Assembly: GCA_019925095.2 (NCBI GenBank)
Contig: CM034391.1
Location: 6,166,551 to 6,230,550 of the forward strand
Source of the DNA: Dendrolimus kikuchii
Lineage: Eukaryota; Arthropoda; Insecta; Lepidoptera; Lasiocampidae
Length of the DNA stretch: 64,000 bases
Reading direction: 5' to 3'
A program made the position numbers and the translations under genes. This document shows, one piece after another, positions 44,643 through 56,325 of this stretch. The first letter of the stretch is position 1; each line of letters begins with the position of its first letter. A model generated the notes under the pieces. The model was not told where the DNA came from. It did no database searches and saw only the letters and a program-made list of their open reading frames with translations.

Positions 44643-45859
44643 TCACATGGGGGTAGACAGTTGATGTTTTGAGCGATCTACGCCAACATCCACAGTTGTC
44701 ACTTTACCATCCACAGGGGTAGTACTGTCCACCTCACTATCCGGTATTATGATACACATGAATGACTTCCCACTGGTAACGTCTTTCGGATAAATAGTCA
44801 TTGGTATAAACCTGTCGCTCGTTCCATCAACATATGCTCCTAATCTGGAGTAAACTTCTGGGAAATGTTTTTTCAAATTCACACCTCTGCTTTCCAATTC
44901 GTTGGATATGTTCTGAAAGCATATCTCTCTAAATTTATGAGCGGACGCAGCATTCTTTTCACCTGTGTTGTTAAATTTAGACGTTAAAATCAATGTTTCT
45001 CTGTCCTCGGGTGTGCTTTTGCTATCTCGTCTGTGTCGCCTTCGATTTTGCTCTTGAATCGCTGCGGAAACAGTCTTGCTGAGACGTAGCTTAGCGCATC
45101 GCGACACCATCTGTCTCTCCCATTTCACTGCACCTTTCGTCGGCACTTCACTTATAATACACACAGCCACATACAAAATAACCCTCGTCTCGGGATTGTA
45201 AGCTTTACACAACTTGACTACCTCAGTGTATAATTCGACACCCATCTCATTCGGTTGAAGAGATGTCCATTTCACGAACTCTGGTTCACTTAGATACTGA
45301 AATCCGTGGGTGGTAAACTTTTCAGCAGATTCGGGACTGGTGAAGAATACTTTCACCACACCCCTTCCTAACGCTAGGTATCCTTTGTGAGCGATAGTGC
45401 TTATTTGATGCAAAGAATCGGCGTCTTCCTTAGCGGCTGATATAATTTGCCGGCAGAGGGCGCTCGCCCGCGAATGCAAACAGACCTTTCTGTGTTTCTC
45501 CCAGTGAGCTCTTCGGCATTCTTTTGAACAATACATTGTGGTGCAGTTGTGGCATGTTTTGTAATGTCTTTTAGCGTCTGATATAGGCGCTTTCGATAAG
45601 CATTTCGGATATTTGCACTTGACGAAGGCGTCGTCTGTGCTGTTTTCTGTTTGTAAGGAGATTAGGGAGGCTTTGGAATCATGATGGGTTAGAGGGGTCT
45701 CAGCGGGTCGCAGGGTAGCGGCGTCGAGGCTAGTGCGGCGGTCGAGGGAGATACTAGCTTGAGCGTAGGGCTCACTCCTCCGCCGAGAGTGGTCGCCCTG
45801 GGCTGAACGTGGCCGTCTCGACTCTTGCATCGTGGCAGTAGTATCAACTGTATCCTTGC
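44643..45859 (-). CDS. MYND zinc-finger protein, last exon (zinc finger and C-terminal domain)
   Basis: This long last exon of 404 codons has acceptor CAG at 45862-45860 and a TGA-type end at 44643. About 70 residues of Arg/Ser-rich sequence lead to a MYND-type zinc finger at 45617-45480: Cys, Cys, then CHNC, TTMYC, SKEC, a His and a final Cys with spacing C-x2-C-x4-C-x3-C-x7-H-x3-C. About 240 residues of ordered sequence follow, with GYLALGRGVVKVFFTSPESA and RVILYVAVCIISEVPTKGAV, which look like an alpha/beta domain. MYND fingers bind proline-rich peptides of partner proteins. The layout resembles the animal AJM1 (apical junction component 1 homologue) group as I recall it, but I cannot confirm this. 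It lacks a SET domain, so it is not a SMYD methyltransferase. Gene-level total in the window is 729 residues. Confidence 0.88.
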
Positions 45860-46426
45860 CTGAAATTGTATAAAATAATTTAATCGTGTTTTAAAACAGA
45901 CATAGCATACGAAATTTCGTTAACCGTAAGACTCAGAACCATATTTCTGTGACAATTTGACGACAACAATGACACAACGTCAATCAATAGTTGCATGCTG
46001 TAGGAATGGTTTCATGCTTCTGGGAAAAAGGGAAACAAAATTTTTACATTTATTTATTTATTATTGGTAACTTTTTTGGTATTGTGTGACATCAAATCAG
46101 TGCGGTAATAATACGTATTTTGGAATTAAATGTCTAATGGTGAATATGTAAGAGGATGGATTAATAAAATAATCAAAAATAAAATATGTACATAAATACA
46201 TAAATTCTCCTCTTTTCTTCTGTAAGAAATCAAACATTTTGATTAATAAATACTTAAATTTTATTGTTTAAGTGGAATTCGACAGTCAAAGACTGCTTAC
46301 AAATGCGGTAAAAAAAATTCCAAATTAGGAATTTGTTGTTAATGAAATCATCAAATAAATCTTAAAGGTAAATAGGTAAGGTAAATATTAAAATTGGAAC
46401 GGCTTAGACTTACATATCGTTCCTAC

Positions 46427-46553
46427 CTGGTCGGTCGTGGTCAGGGCTTGGATCCGTGAAGGAGCTAGGTCCTTCACTGGGTGTGCTGACAAAGCGGGAT
46501 ACTGGGGATCCACTGCTGTGGCCGCTGCTAGCCAGCTGCTCGTAGCGAGGACT
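46427..46553 (-). CDS. MYND zinc-finger protein, internal Ser-rich exon
   Basis: The acceptor is TAG at 46556-46554 and the donor GTAGGA starts at 46426. The frame chosen is SPRYEQLASSGHSSGSP followed by VSRFVSTPSEGPSSFTDPSP and DHDRP, because the preceding exon ends in phase 0 and the following one completes the split Gly. Another longer open frame overlaps it (46388-46603) but does not join to either neighbour. Confidence 0.8.
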
Positions 46554-46883
46554 CTAGGATAGTTACAGCTTTCATTTGAATCAATGCCTTTACTGCTTTT
46601 CATATTAGAATTTAGTCTAAACGTAATTGCTCATTCGTTTTCATTGAAAATCTGTCTAAAAACATCTTGCACAATGAATTTGATTCAATATTATGGATTT
46701 GTGAATATTTTTTGTTCTACGGACTGCATGAGTTTATGCTCATATGCAATCAAGACGGTGGTTCTTCATGTTGTAAATAAAAAATGTATGAAATACCTCT
46801 CCGCTGTCCTTTTTAATGCCGTTTTTGTAAGAAAAGCTTAATCGTTTGCCAAAAATTAGTATGTAGTACAAAATAATATATAC

Positions 46884-47062
46884 CTTTCCACCCATGAAAT
46901 AGTAAGGACTGGAAGATTTCCTAGGACTCGGTTGCGGAGTGGGTATCCTGGCAGTGTGCGATGGCAAGCCTAATAGCGAATCCAACACGTCTTCTAAGGT
47001 AGTGGACCCAGGAGACGGCCTTGTGATACCCAAATTCAATGAGCGTTGGGAGTCTTGCCAGT
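46884..47062 (-). CDS. MYND zinc-finger protein, internal exon with LEDVLDSLLGL segment
   Basis: The acceptor is CAG at 47065-47063 and the donor GTATAT starts at 46883. It encodes 59 residues: WQDSQRSLNLGITRPSP, TTLEDVLDSLLGLPS, then a Pro/Ser-rich piece (IPTPQPSPRKSSSP) and YYFMGGK. The leucine-rich LEDVLDSLLGL looks like a short conserved helix in an otherwise disordered region, a candidate protein-binding motif. Confidence 0.82.
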
Positions 47063-47799
47063 CTGCAAGATAGTAGGGGATTACATTCAACCATAATCAC
47101 TTTTAATTATCCAATATATATTAACGCGTATAATTCCAAATTTATTTTTGTTACGCTATCAGGTTTAGAAGACTTAATAGAACAGATATACTTTTGTAAA
47201 TATCTACGTAAAATTGAACTTCTAATAAATATGTCTGGTGTCCAACTACCATTTATAATAAATTTAAAAAATATAGTAAAATAAATTTGTAATTTTTGTT
47301 AGAACATTTTAATAAATTGGGCATGGTTATTCGAAAACAGAATTGAGACGCGGAACACTAATAAAAGCATTAATTTCAGATTTTTGCCGCCAAAGACATG
47401 CCCTAATATTTAATACTTTCCGCTTTGGCTAGTATCAGTAAGTTGATACTATTGTTTATGCCTTAATGCTGAATATACAATTGAGATCGGTAATACTCGT
47501 AAAAATGCATTTTTATTGATGATTTTGGCTCTACCGGAATTTCAGAGCAAATTATTACTTATATTTAAGTTTGCGGTAATTGATGAACCCCTATTCGTCT
47601 CCAACTCTTCATTAGAGGCGCTTGTTTAAGCGTAGTTCGTTGTCAACTTTGAAAGGTAGTCCAGTCCAACCCTGATTTTATTGATTACATACTAAGTATG
47701 CACAGCAGATTCATCGGCTCTCCAAATCTCCACTCCGTAGCATGATCTCATAAAGCGTATAACCTTTTTCTATAATAGTATAAAATTCTAAACATGTCG

Positions 47800-48293
47800 T
47801 GTGTGTACATTGAAGCTATTTAAAGAAAACTGCAATAGACTATATAAACGATGGAGAACACGGTGCATTTTTTAGATTTCTTGTCGGTTTGTTCGGGGGT
47901 GACGTAAAAAGTCCCGGGCCAATTTCGATACGGTTTTTGCTGATCGACACCAAATTAAAACTTGGGGTACTTTTTATCCAGGAATCCCGCGGGAATTTTT
48001 CTTGCAATTACTTAAAATTGCTAGATTTCAAAAAAAACTAATTCCAATGCGATTTTTTTCAGTGATCGATAGCAAATTTTGTGCAATAAAATGTGTGATA
48101 ATTTTTATCCCGGGTATCCCACGGGTATTTGCCCGGAAGCGGTTTGTAGTTGTTCGGGTGCATAAAAATTAGTTTATTCCGACAGTGTTCACTAAAACGA
48201 TACATTATTTTTTAAATGCTGCTTTACTTTGCGTCCCGGGAATCCAGCAGGAATTTCAAGTCAAGCGTGGACGAACTCCCGGGCATATCCTAG
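47800..48293 (+). mobile_element. Helitron-like element in MYND gene intron
   Basis: The 3' end reads GGACGAACTCCCGGGCATATCCTAG, with CTAG at 48290-48293 followed by T. The interior has several TTTATCC(C/A)GGGAATCCCGCGGG-like blocks. The start is uncertain, about 47795-47830. Confidence 0.5.
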
Positions 48294-48681
48294 TTAATAA
48301 ATAAACATCTAGTTCCTATAGAATTTTTCCATTCGAACTGGTATTTCTAAACACTTGCGTATAAAACGTCAGGGAACATAGATTTTTTTGTATGTATTTA
48401 TTGCCAAATATTACTTGCGACTTTGAACACCGTGATTATATTCTGAATCAAATAAAAGCGCGTCTGTAAGGTCAAAACACATATTTCTTTATATCTTACC
48501 GTAAGCCTTAATTTTTATATTCCTAACTTGAGCAATAAAGAAATACCCATAAAAATTATCATCTATTTCAGCTCTATCAAAGTTGTTTTTTATAACTAAT
48601 AAAAATCTTGTAAAACAAACAGACAGTTACTTTCACATTTGTATAAGATAATATGTATGTAAGTATGTGTAATAATAATAA

Positions 48682-48906
48682 TTATAATCGGCAGACAAAC
48701 ACACATATTGTATATCCCCAAATTAAGCAAGTTACGCTTGTGTTATGGGTAATATACAACCGATTACTCTGAGGCCGATCCCAGACACCCAGATCATCGT
48801 AAATAACGGAGAAAGTTCGTTTCCGAAATCTACCATACCAGGAAACGAACCCAGAGCCTCTGCGTTACAGCCGGCAAAGGCTTAGTCCGCTCAACCACAG
48901 AGGCCA
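48682..48906 (-). mobile_element. tRNA-derived SINE family S1, - strand
   Basis: The head at the right (TGTGGTTGAGCGGACTAAGC on the - strand), a modified B box GGTTCGTTTCC, and the 3' end GTTTGTCTGCCGATT at the left. In the MYND gene intron, sense orientation. Confidence 0.85.
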
Positions 48907-51340
48907 TCAATATAGATCAATACTAACTTTTATTACTGTTTGAAACGAATTATTTATTTATTTAGGTACATCGTTAGTTACAGAATAAATTAAGCGGTGT
49001 ACATATTAGCACCTGTGGATCTTAGAAACGTTAGATAACACAGAAATAAAACAAATAAAACAAAATATATAAAATAAAAATGAATATATTCAATAATCAT
49101 TATAATTAAAACGTTAACTAAAAGTACATTGATAGAAATCATAACATATAAGACAGTGTAATTAATTTGTATTTCACCTCTCACTTCAAACTACATTAAT
49201 TACATACAATGAAAGGTACCGAGATTCTCTAACACATAAATATACCCTATACCTACTTAATTAATTACATTTTAAATATATTCCACTCTAAAATTAATAG
49301 ACTATTTACGTTAGCTGCAGAGGACTGTGCAGTAACTGATTTTGTACGAAAAATTTCGATCACACAGTCGTCTATGGCTAACTAAAAGCGGCCATAAAGT
49401 TTAGCGTGGACTATAATATTCAAGCTTACTTTGGATGAAAAATGTAGAGAGCTATGGATCGATGATTAAATTTTGTAAGTATTGTCTTATTCAAAAACCA
49501 TAGATAAGATAAAGAACAACATAGAGGAAGTCGTAGACAATAATTCTATTTTTAAACCTAAACGTTTGGTCGTCGACACAAACATTTCGTGACGTGTGAT
49601 TTCGGAAGTTTTCGGGGGCGGTGCGAATTTGTACGCAAAAATTATTAATTTTCTATTTCTAACCTAATCAGAACCTGTATAATTTACTTAGGGGCTTGAA
49701 AGAGTCCCAACATAAATTACGAGGTGATTTAAGTAGAAGGAACTTGAAATTTTCTATACTTCAGACTTAAATGTCACTTCTCACCACCATATTTGTATGG
49801 TTCTGATAACTGTTGCCTTAGTATTGGAAAAGGAAGTTAAAGATATAGCAGTAAATCGATTTTTCGATAGGTTTGTGACAATAATTAAAGCTTAAATATG
49901 TTTCCAAAGAACAATATAGGCATCTCCGCAGAAAAGTTGAATTAGCACCTAAAATAAAATATAGCAACATAAGTTTATTTACAAAAAACTATGCACTAGC
50001 ATAAAACTAAATACTAAAATTTTGCGTTTAAAATAAACACTCAAAATATAATAATTTACTTCTGTACATCAGATTTTATAACTACTATAATAACTGGTAT
50101 TTGTGTCTGATTTATAATGAATATTAAAATGTATGGCAATATTTCTATAGAACAAATAATCTTAACTTATTGACTTTTCCATTCGTACAATCAATTCTCA
50201 AAGTCATCGAAATATTAATAGAAATAATGATATTTTATAACAAGTTTTAAAATTTATAAGTGTAGTAAGAAATGCATCATTAATAAACGGTTAATTAATA
50301 ATAATTATGTCTCTAAAATTCATATCATAAAACTCATTTTCAAGTATAAAAATCTGACAAGCAAATGTTGCCTGTGTTCGCATTATTACATTTTTGTTCA
50401 GGCAACACTTAAAATATTAAAAATGCTAAAATACAAACAAAATTGTACGACTGGTCCCGTCAAGTCAGTAACAATGTAGAGTATAAAAGCAGTGATTTTG
50501 TGACATACACAAAATAAATAAAACTGTAAGCGACTACAAGCCAGTGCTCTGTTTTCACATTGCATAAAATCAAAAACATTCTTATATAGAAATGAATTAA
50601 AATATTCCCAAATAGTGCTTGTCACAAAAATTATAACATACATAATTATTAATAGTAATAATTTTTAAATGGTCCTGAGTCTTACACACAGTCTATAAAG
50701 CTCTATTACACATAATATATTTCTTTATAAAATGTACTTATTTTTGTGGAATAACTGAAATAGTTCACTTCACAAACAACTAAAATACGCAAAACAGCAC
50801 AAAAATTAACGCACAGAGTATTAAACATAACATAAAATTAACAAGTTTGACACTGCAGGTTTAGATTCCGATAATAAATAAATGCAATATAGTATGACAT
50901 TTTTTTCAAGGCAACACTTTTAGTAGCTGTCATAATCTGCGCCCTTACTTATTGCTCATAGCGAGTTTTCGAAATTGGGTAATTTTGCCAGTCAGTTTCG
51001 AAACCCAAGGTCTTGTAAAAAAATACTACATATGTTATGACTTTCAGAAATCAATAAAACAGTCATAGAGTGAATAAAACGGTATATAAAATTTATTTTA
51101 TAAGTATTTATTGTACTTTTTATTTAAAAATTCCTCGAGTAGTTTAATAACCCTCGTATTACAGAGTTGCGATAAACATACAAATTATGGATATGCAACT
51201 ATATTACGCGGACAAAGGTTTGAAATGAGTGTTTAATACCCAAATGTGAATAATAAAATGCCGTTTAAAAGGGGAATGTTATTGTCGATCGTGTATCTAA
51301 AGCCTGCAGTGTGTAAGGTGATGTGGTCACGCTCGCTCAC
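48907..51340 (-). other. MYND gene intron, no further recognised element
   Basis: AT-rich; short frames at 48990-49184 and 50398-50643 are hydrophobic by composition with no splice support. Confidence 0.5.
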
Positions 51341-51451
51341 CGGGCGCCGCGCGGTGGTCTAGCCGGAGAGAGGATGGCGGCCGCGGGTGCGGAGGGGGCA
51401 GCGACTCTGACACCACCAGTGGAGTCTGCGGGGAGTCCAGTGGCTTTGTAC
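51341..51451 (-). CDS. MYND zinc-finger protein, internal proline-rich exon
   Basis: The acceptor is CAG at 51454-51452 and the donor GTGAGC starts at 51340. It encodes 36 residues, TKPLDSPQTPLVVSESLPPP followed by HPRPPSSLRLDHRAAP, GC-rich unlike the surrounding intron. PQTP and PPPHPRPP could bind SH3 or WW domains, which is inference only. The phase fits both neighbours; the other two frames are worse (one stops within the donor). Confidence 0.75.
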
Positions 51452-51522
51452 CTGAAAGGTATATAATAAAAATTAGACCAGTCATTTTAATTACCTGTAG
51501 ATTTTACTTTTTAAATCCGCGC

Positions 51523-51772
51523 AGGAACGGAGAAAGAATACAATTTCCTGCGGCCGGGCGGTCTATCGTAAGAGGCGACAAAACAATTCAGAGCCATGTG
51601 GTAGAAGAGTCTAAATCTAGAGTATGCCGTCATAGTAACCTTGAGTTGTGTCTCCCTTTAGAGAATGACAGCATATCGGTAGCACCATTGGTGTTACAAT
51701 TGTCCATAGCGATGGTAACCGTTTTCTATCAGGTGGGCCGTCTGCCTGTAAACTGAACTCATACAATACATT
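51523..51772 (+). repeat. Interspersed repeat family R
   Basis: CAGGAACGGAGAAAGAATAC, GCGGCCGGGCGGTCTATCG, then AACCTTGAGTTGTGTCTCCC (an internal deletion of the GGTTCCAGTC block) and GGTGGGCCGTCTGCCTG. Confidence 0.78.
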
Positions 51773-52480
51773 TTTTTAATATTCACGTACGGTTTATTGA
51801 TTTAACCAGTCAAATATTTAGAAATTTGTCTATATAGGAAACCTACATGAATACTGGCTGCACTCAAACAATATTATTTTATAATGTAATGTTATTTTTG
51901 ATGGCAGCTATCGAACCAAGAAGTAACTAAGAATTTGCACTATTTTTTATTAGACAAATACCATCAGCAATTAAGCCGATGTTAGACGGCTCATTTCTGT
52001 TTTTCAATTTGGACGAATCAGATTAAACCATATTACAGTCCGCTGCTTTTTGTACATGGTCCTACGAGCCGGATAGCTGCGACTCGTTTATTTATATAAA
52101 AAAAACTATTTTTTATGATTATAACGGAAAGACATAAGTAAAATACATAATAGAAAAACAATTTATTTAGCTTGACAATACACAAAACATGACTATGTTT
52201 GTTTCATTAATTTATAATAATAATATAATTAGTATGAACATCCATTTCTTGTGGGAACAGTCCTACATTCACCGGGACTTGTCATTGAGTGCATGATAGT
52301 ACATACAGGGGAAATAACCGGTCAGTGTCACGCCACATTTATAATAAATTGTCGATGAGGTTTTTACGTGTTGTTCTTCCTTGCTCTCACGCAAGTTCTA
52401 CAAAGGTCCAGGCCCTTCACATGGCCCCTGGTCTAAATCGACATACGTTATCAGTAAGGTTTCATCTCTTTCAAACTCAC

Positions 52481-52671
52481 CAACAAAAGAACTCTCAAGC
52501 CAATACAACTTTTGGCTGGAGCGCGGAGAGGGTTGAGTGTCGATGTCACCATTGGCCGGTTCCAATCCCGACACGTAATGAACAATCGCCGACGTCACTT
52601 CCTTGATCGACGTCTGAATCTCTTCCGAGGCCTTCGAAGAAACGGATTGTTGGAGTAAAGACGAAGCTAGC
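52481..52671 (-). CDS. MYND zinc-finger protein, internal exon
   Basis: The acceptor is CAG at 52674-52672 and the donor GTGAGT starts at 52480. It encodes LASSLLQQSVSSKASEEIQ, then TSIKEVTSAIVHYVSGLEP, a probable amphipathic helix, then TQPSPRSSQKLYWLESSFV. The helical part is the first ordered-looking segment of the protein. It enters needing one base (AG plus G gives Arg) and leaves with one base (G plus GT gives Gly). Confidence 0.8.
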
Positions 52672-53521
52672 CTGTAATTTATATTATATTAAAAATTAGT
52701 TTACCCACATTAAGAGTAAGTCCAATTGAAAAATATTTGTCCTACGGCCGTACTCCCAGAACTTAGAGGATTTTTAAAAAGAACAATTTATTTTGTTAAA
52801 TTAGAACATTTCACACGGCATTTCTCATGTGAACTTCAAATCTGTAACCACTTTAAACTATTCTATTTTTTTGGGATAAAAACTTTCCTAAATTCATGCT
52901 CGTTATAGATATGTAATTATTAATTTAATGATTATCGGCTCATTTCCATTGCCCTAAAAAAATATAAAAAAACATACAAAGATAGTCACTTTCCCATTGA
53001 TATTGTGTCCTAGTCTATTTCTTTACTCTCACTCTTTCCCAATGGCTTGTTTACAGTCTTCACTGTATAATTTTTTGTTCTGGAATACGTCCTGTGTTAC
53101 ACTGGACGTATTCCAGATTAGAATCGACAAGAAAAATAGCAAATATCAATAAAAGTTGCAACGTTAATAGAGACAAAAACGAAATAAGAAAAGTAGCTAT
53201 ATAAAGAAGACTAAAACTGTTTATTCGAAAGATCCTTTTGTTTACCAAATAGGATTAAATCGGGAGCCAACAGATTGAATGCTATTGATATATTAGCTCT
53301 AAAGATTTAGGACGAATCCGGCTCTTTGACGTCATTCAAATGGACTCTGATCTTAGAAAAACAATATAATAATAACGTCTGAATTTCACTGAGTTATAAG
53401 GTCATACAGTAATATGAAATGACATCACGTAAATATTAATAAAATACCTAAATTATTTGTTACTATAAGTATCTACTTCTCATTTTGAAAGGCTTTTATC
53501 GAGAAAGTTAAGCTTTGTAAA

Positions 53522-53737
53522 TCTTATATATAAAAATCAATTGCTGTTCGTTAGTCTTGCTAAAACTCGAGAACGGCTGGACTGATTTGGCTAATTTTGC
53601 TTTTGAGTTATTTATGAAAGTCCAGGGAAGGTTTGAGTAAATATGAAAAAAATGCTTGGAATATAGTAAAAAAAAACAACAATTATGCTTTCCCTTAGAA
53701 ACTTCTGAGGCGGTACGAAGTTTGCCGGGTCAGTTAG
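53522..53737 (+). mobile_element. Short Helitron-like element with mutated end
   Basis: Starts TCTTATATATAAAAATCAAT and includes CTCGAGAACGGCTGGACTG; ends GTTTGCCGGGTCAGTTAG, where CTAG has become TTAG. The phrase set is common in Lepidoptera genomes. Confidence 0.6.
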
Positions 53738-54081
53738 TTTTGAATATATTATTTCAATTAATTTCTGCCAGTAGTCACGAGTATCAAGATTTACCTTCTA
53801 GCTCAAGTCTTCCAGCTTTTTTCAGCGTCTCCTTTGTTTCAGACCATTGACTATTATAATATATGCTTGCTTTGACTCTAAAATAATCTTGCTTTAGTAA
53901 CAATACTGCCATGGAAGCGATTTATAATACTCACGCTCTCGAAGGATATCCGCCCTTTCAAGGTTCCCAAGAGATCCTCGGATACGGAACGGATTGTATA
54001 ACGTTACGCCTTACATACTTCTTGGCTTTTTTATTAATTTACTGAATACTCAGGCAGAAGGTGTTAAAACTAAGAAGTTAC

Positions 54082-54233
54082 CTTTCATGTGGCGTTCTCG
54101 GGGTGCTGTTTAATCGCTCCTGACTCCTCCAGCCGAGGTACGGCTGTCGGGCGCTGAACGAAGACCTGGCGGAAGGAGAGCATAGGGGGCTGGCACCGCG
54201 AATACTGCTACGCGTCGATGAACACGGAGACGT
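54082..54233 (-). CDS. MYND zinc-finger protein, internal Ser/Arg-rich exon
   Basis: The acceptor is CAG at 54236-54234 and the donor GTAACT starts at 54081. It encodes 50 residues plus two bases, beginning TSPCSSTRSSIRGASP and ending LNSTPRTPHE. Ser/Thr-Pro sites suggest a phosphorylated, disordered region. It starts in phase 0 and ends in phase 2, which matches both neighbours. Confidence 0.78.
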
Positions 54234-54284
54234 CTGAAAGAAATAGAATGTATGTACCTATTGTACCTATGTTCGTAAAAAATC

Positions 54285-54435
54285 CGCCATAACAACCTTG
54301 AGCTCTGTCCGGCATTAGTGGCCAGGATCTCGCCCTTTAGATAGCGGCAGCACATTGGTAGCACCTTTGGTATTAGAAATGTCCATAGACGATGGTAACC
54401 ATTTTTTATAAGGTGCTGAACTCATGCAATAAAAA
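54285..54435 (+). repeat. Interspersed repeat family R, 3' part
   Basis: CCATAACAACCTTGAGCTCT, then AGCACCTTTGGTATTAG, CCATAGACGATGGTAACC and TGCAATAAAAATA tail. It begins about 50 bp upstream of the acceptor of the exon at 54082-54233, that is inside the preceding intron. Confidence 0.7.
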
Positions 54436-55398
54436 TATAAAAGCACTATCAACGCAAGGAGAGTGAGAAGGTTTTAAAGAAGGAAAGGCAGACACGACAC
54501 TCTTCTCAGTAAAAGGTTTAGCCTTAGGGCTAGACGAGGTTTCGTTGACCAAATAAAGGAATAGATAGACCCAAATAAAACTTTATATATTGTAGGAAAA
54601 AACGAGTTGTGGCGTTATATTTGACCTATTCAAATGTACTCGATATGAAGAGAATGAGCGTTTCTCTGTGAAATAAAAAAAAACTTACTCGGGGAAAAAG
54701 GGAGCAATGTACTCGTTAGTATTTACATAACTAACGGATAGGTAAACGAACCGCTTAAAATGAAACCTAACAAATGCAAAAGTCTTCAAGGAAGTTACTT
54801 TGATCTTGGATTAAATTATAAAGGCTTTACTCAAGTTTATTACTTGAATATATCACAGCAACTAAAATAAATTTGTTGTTTTGCGCTAGTAGTTAAAGGC
54901 CTACGATTTGCTGGACCTGATAATTACTATTTGGCTAGGCTGTGTGGACTTAAATCCATTGCCTGCCATTGTGGCAAATTGAACAACAGCAGTTTGATCT
55001 TTGTTATCAAGTGATCTAAGCATTTATCCGCCTACTTCACTGGAACCTGAGGGCTTACTCTCAAACATTTTTCGTCGTTTGTTTTCGTTTTAGAATTAAT
55101 GCCGCATAATGCTGAGTTGCCAACCTCGTTGACAAAAAAAATATCTACGTACAAGCATGATTCTTTTTGTGTAAAATTTATTGTGAATGTTTGTTTTTTC
55201 TAATTATTTTTCTACTATTTATGTATAGCGTCGTTTTTTAAGTGAATAAATGTTTTTCTTCTTTCTTTTAACTATTTTTGGTTGTTTTTTTTGTATATAT
55301 GTAAGTATGTTTTCCATTGTATGTCTCATTTATTTTTGTGTTATATAGGCTATATTACTGTAGTTTTAAAGAAATCTTTGTATTTTTTTTTAATTGCA

Positions 55399-55625
55399 GG
55401 AGTTCAGCAGACAGGCAGACGGCCCACTTGATGGAAAGCGGTTATCATCGCCTATGGACATTTGCAACACCAAAGGTGCTACAAATGCGCTGCTGCTCTC
55501 TTAACGGAGCCTGGAGAACCTGGTCACTAATTCCGGAACACACCTCAAGGTTGTTATGGCGACATACTTTAGACCAGGGAAGGTAAAGCCATCCAGTCGG
55601 GCAAATGTCCTACCACCTGGAAAAA
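55399..55625 (-). repeat. Interspersed repeat family R, - strand, head truncated
   Basis: Tail side TTGCAGGAGTTCAGCAGAC at the left through GTTGTTATGGCGACATAC to CCTACCACCTGG. It is followed at 55710 by a partial S1 SINE. Confidence 0.75.
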
Positions 55626-55709
55626 CACCGGTTTTTTCTTTTTTCCATCTAAAATTTCTTTGACTCTCGCGCTGATCGGACAAAAACGAACGACGAAAGC
55701 GAGAGTAAG

Positions 55710-55884
55710 GCTCCAGGTTTCATTTATAGCATGGTAAATTTCGTAAACAAAATTTCCGTTATTTTTTATGGTCTGGGTGCCTGGGATTAACACCAGATTT
55801 GTTCGTTGTATTTTTTACCCATAACACAAGCGTAACTTGTTTAGCTTGATATAATACAATGTGTATGATTGTCTGCTGATTACT
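55710..55884 (+). mobile_element. SINE family S1, tRNA head missing
   Basis: Body landmarks ATGGTAAATTTCGTAAAC, TATGGTCTGGGTGCCTGGG and CCCATAACACAAGCGTAACT, end ATTGTCTGCTGATTA. Confidence 0.7.
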
Positions 55885-56111
55885 ATTAATACACGGAGCC
55901 TACGTTAATAAAAACTTCAAATGAAGTGAAGTATTTTTACAAACTCGTGTGCGTAAACTTGTGTAGCGCGTCTGCGTACTTCTAAGGGACTGCGATCGGC
56001 ATCCTATTCCAAAATATGCATCCTTTAGCCGGCCTCACTTTTAGAGTCCGAGACTCCGTCTGGTCTAAGATTCTATAGCACATGTACTAATATTTTGTTA
56101 TTAGAACCTAC

Positions 56112-56325
56112 TTGGTTAGAATTAAGCCGGCTTGTCGACCATCTGCCGAAGCTAGTCGTGTGCGGGGAGAGTTGGGGCGGCGGAGGCTGGGCATTTGCTC
56201 CTCCGAGACTGCCCAGAGAAGTAGTCTTCGAATTGAGGCCACCCCAGCGGGTGGCTGAAGCGGACGCGTCAGATAGACGTTTGCGGAGTAGGAAGCCCTC
56301 GCGGGCGGCTGGCGCGTTTTTGTAC
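56112..56325 (-). CDS. MYND zinc-finger protein, most upstream exon seen
   Basis: The acceptor is CAG at 56328-56326 and the donor GTAGGT starts at 56111. One base completes a codon begun in an unseen exon, then 71 codons follow. The peptide is rich in Ser, Arg, Pro and Gly (LSDASASATRWGGLNS, PPPPQLSP), low complexity and probably disordered. No domain is visible. The exon is accepted because its frame is open, both splice sites are good, and the next exon joins in phase 0. The missing 5' exons are either right of 64000 or were too short for me to find between 56330 and 64000. Confidence 0.75.

Noticed and set aside
46388..46603. Alternative frame MKSSKGIDSNESCNYPRVLA at the exon 46427-46553
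   Set aside because: Does not join in phase to either neighbouring MYND exon, whereas the SPRYEQLASS frame joins to both.
52289..52606. 105-codon frame on the + strand
   Set aside because: Antisense shadow of the MYND exon at 52481-52671 plus intron sequence.
54110..54364. 84-codon frame on the - strand
   Set aside because: Different frame through the exon 54082-54233 and an intronic family R repeat; the in-phase frame was chosen instead.
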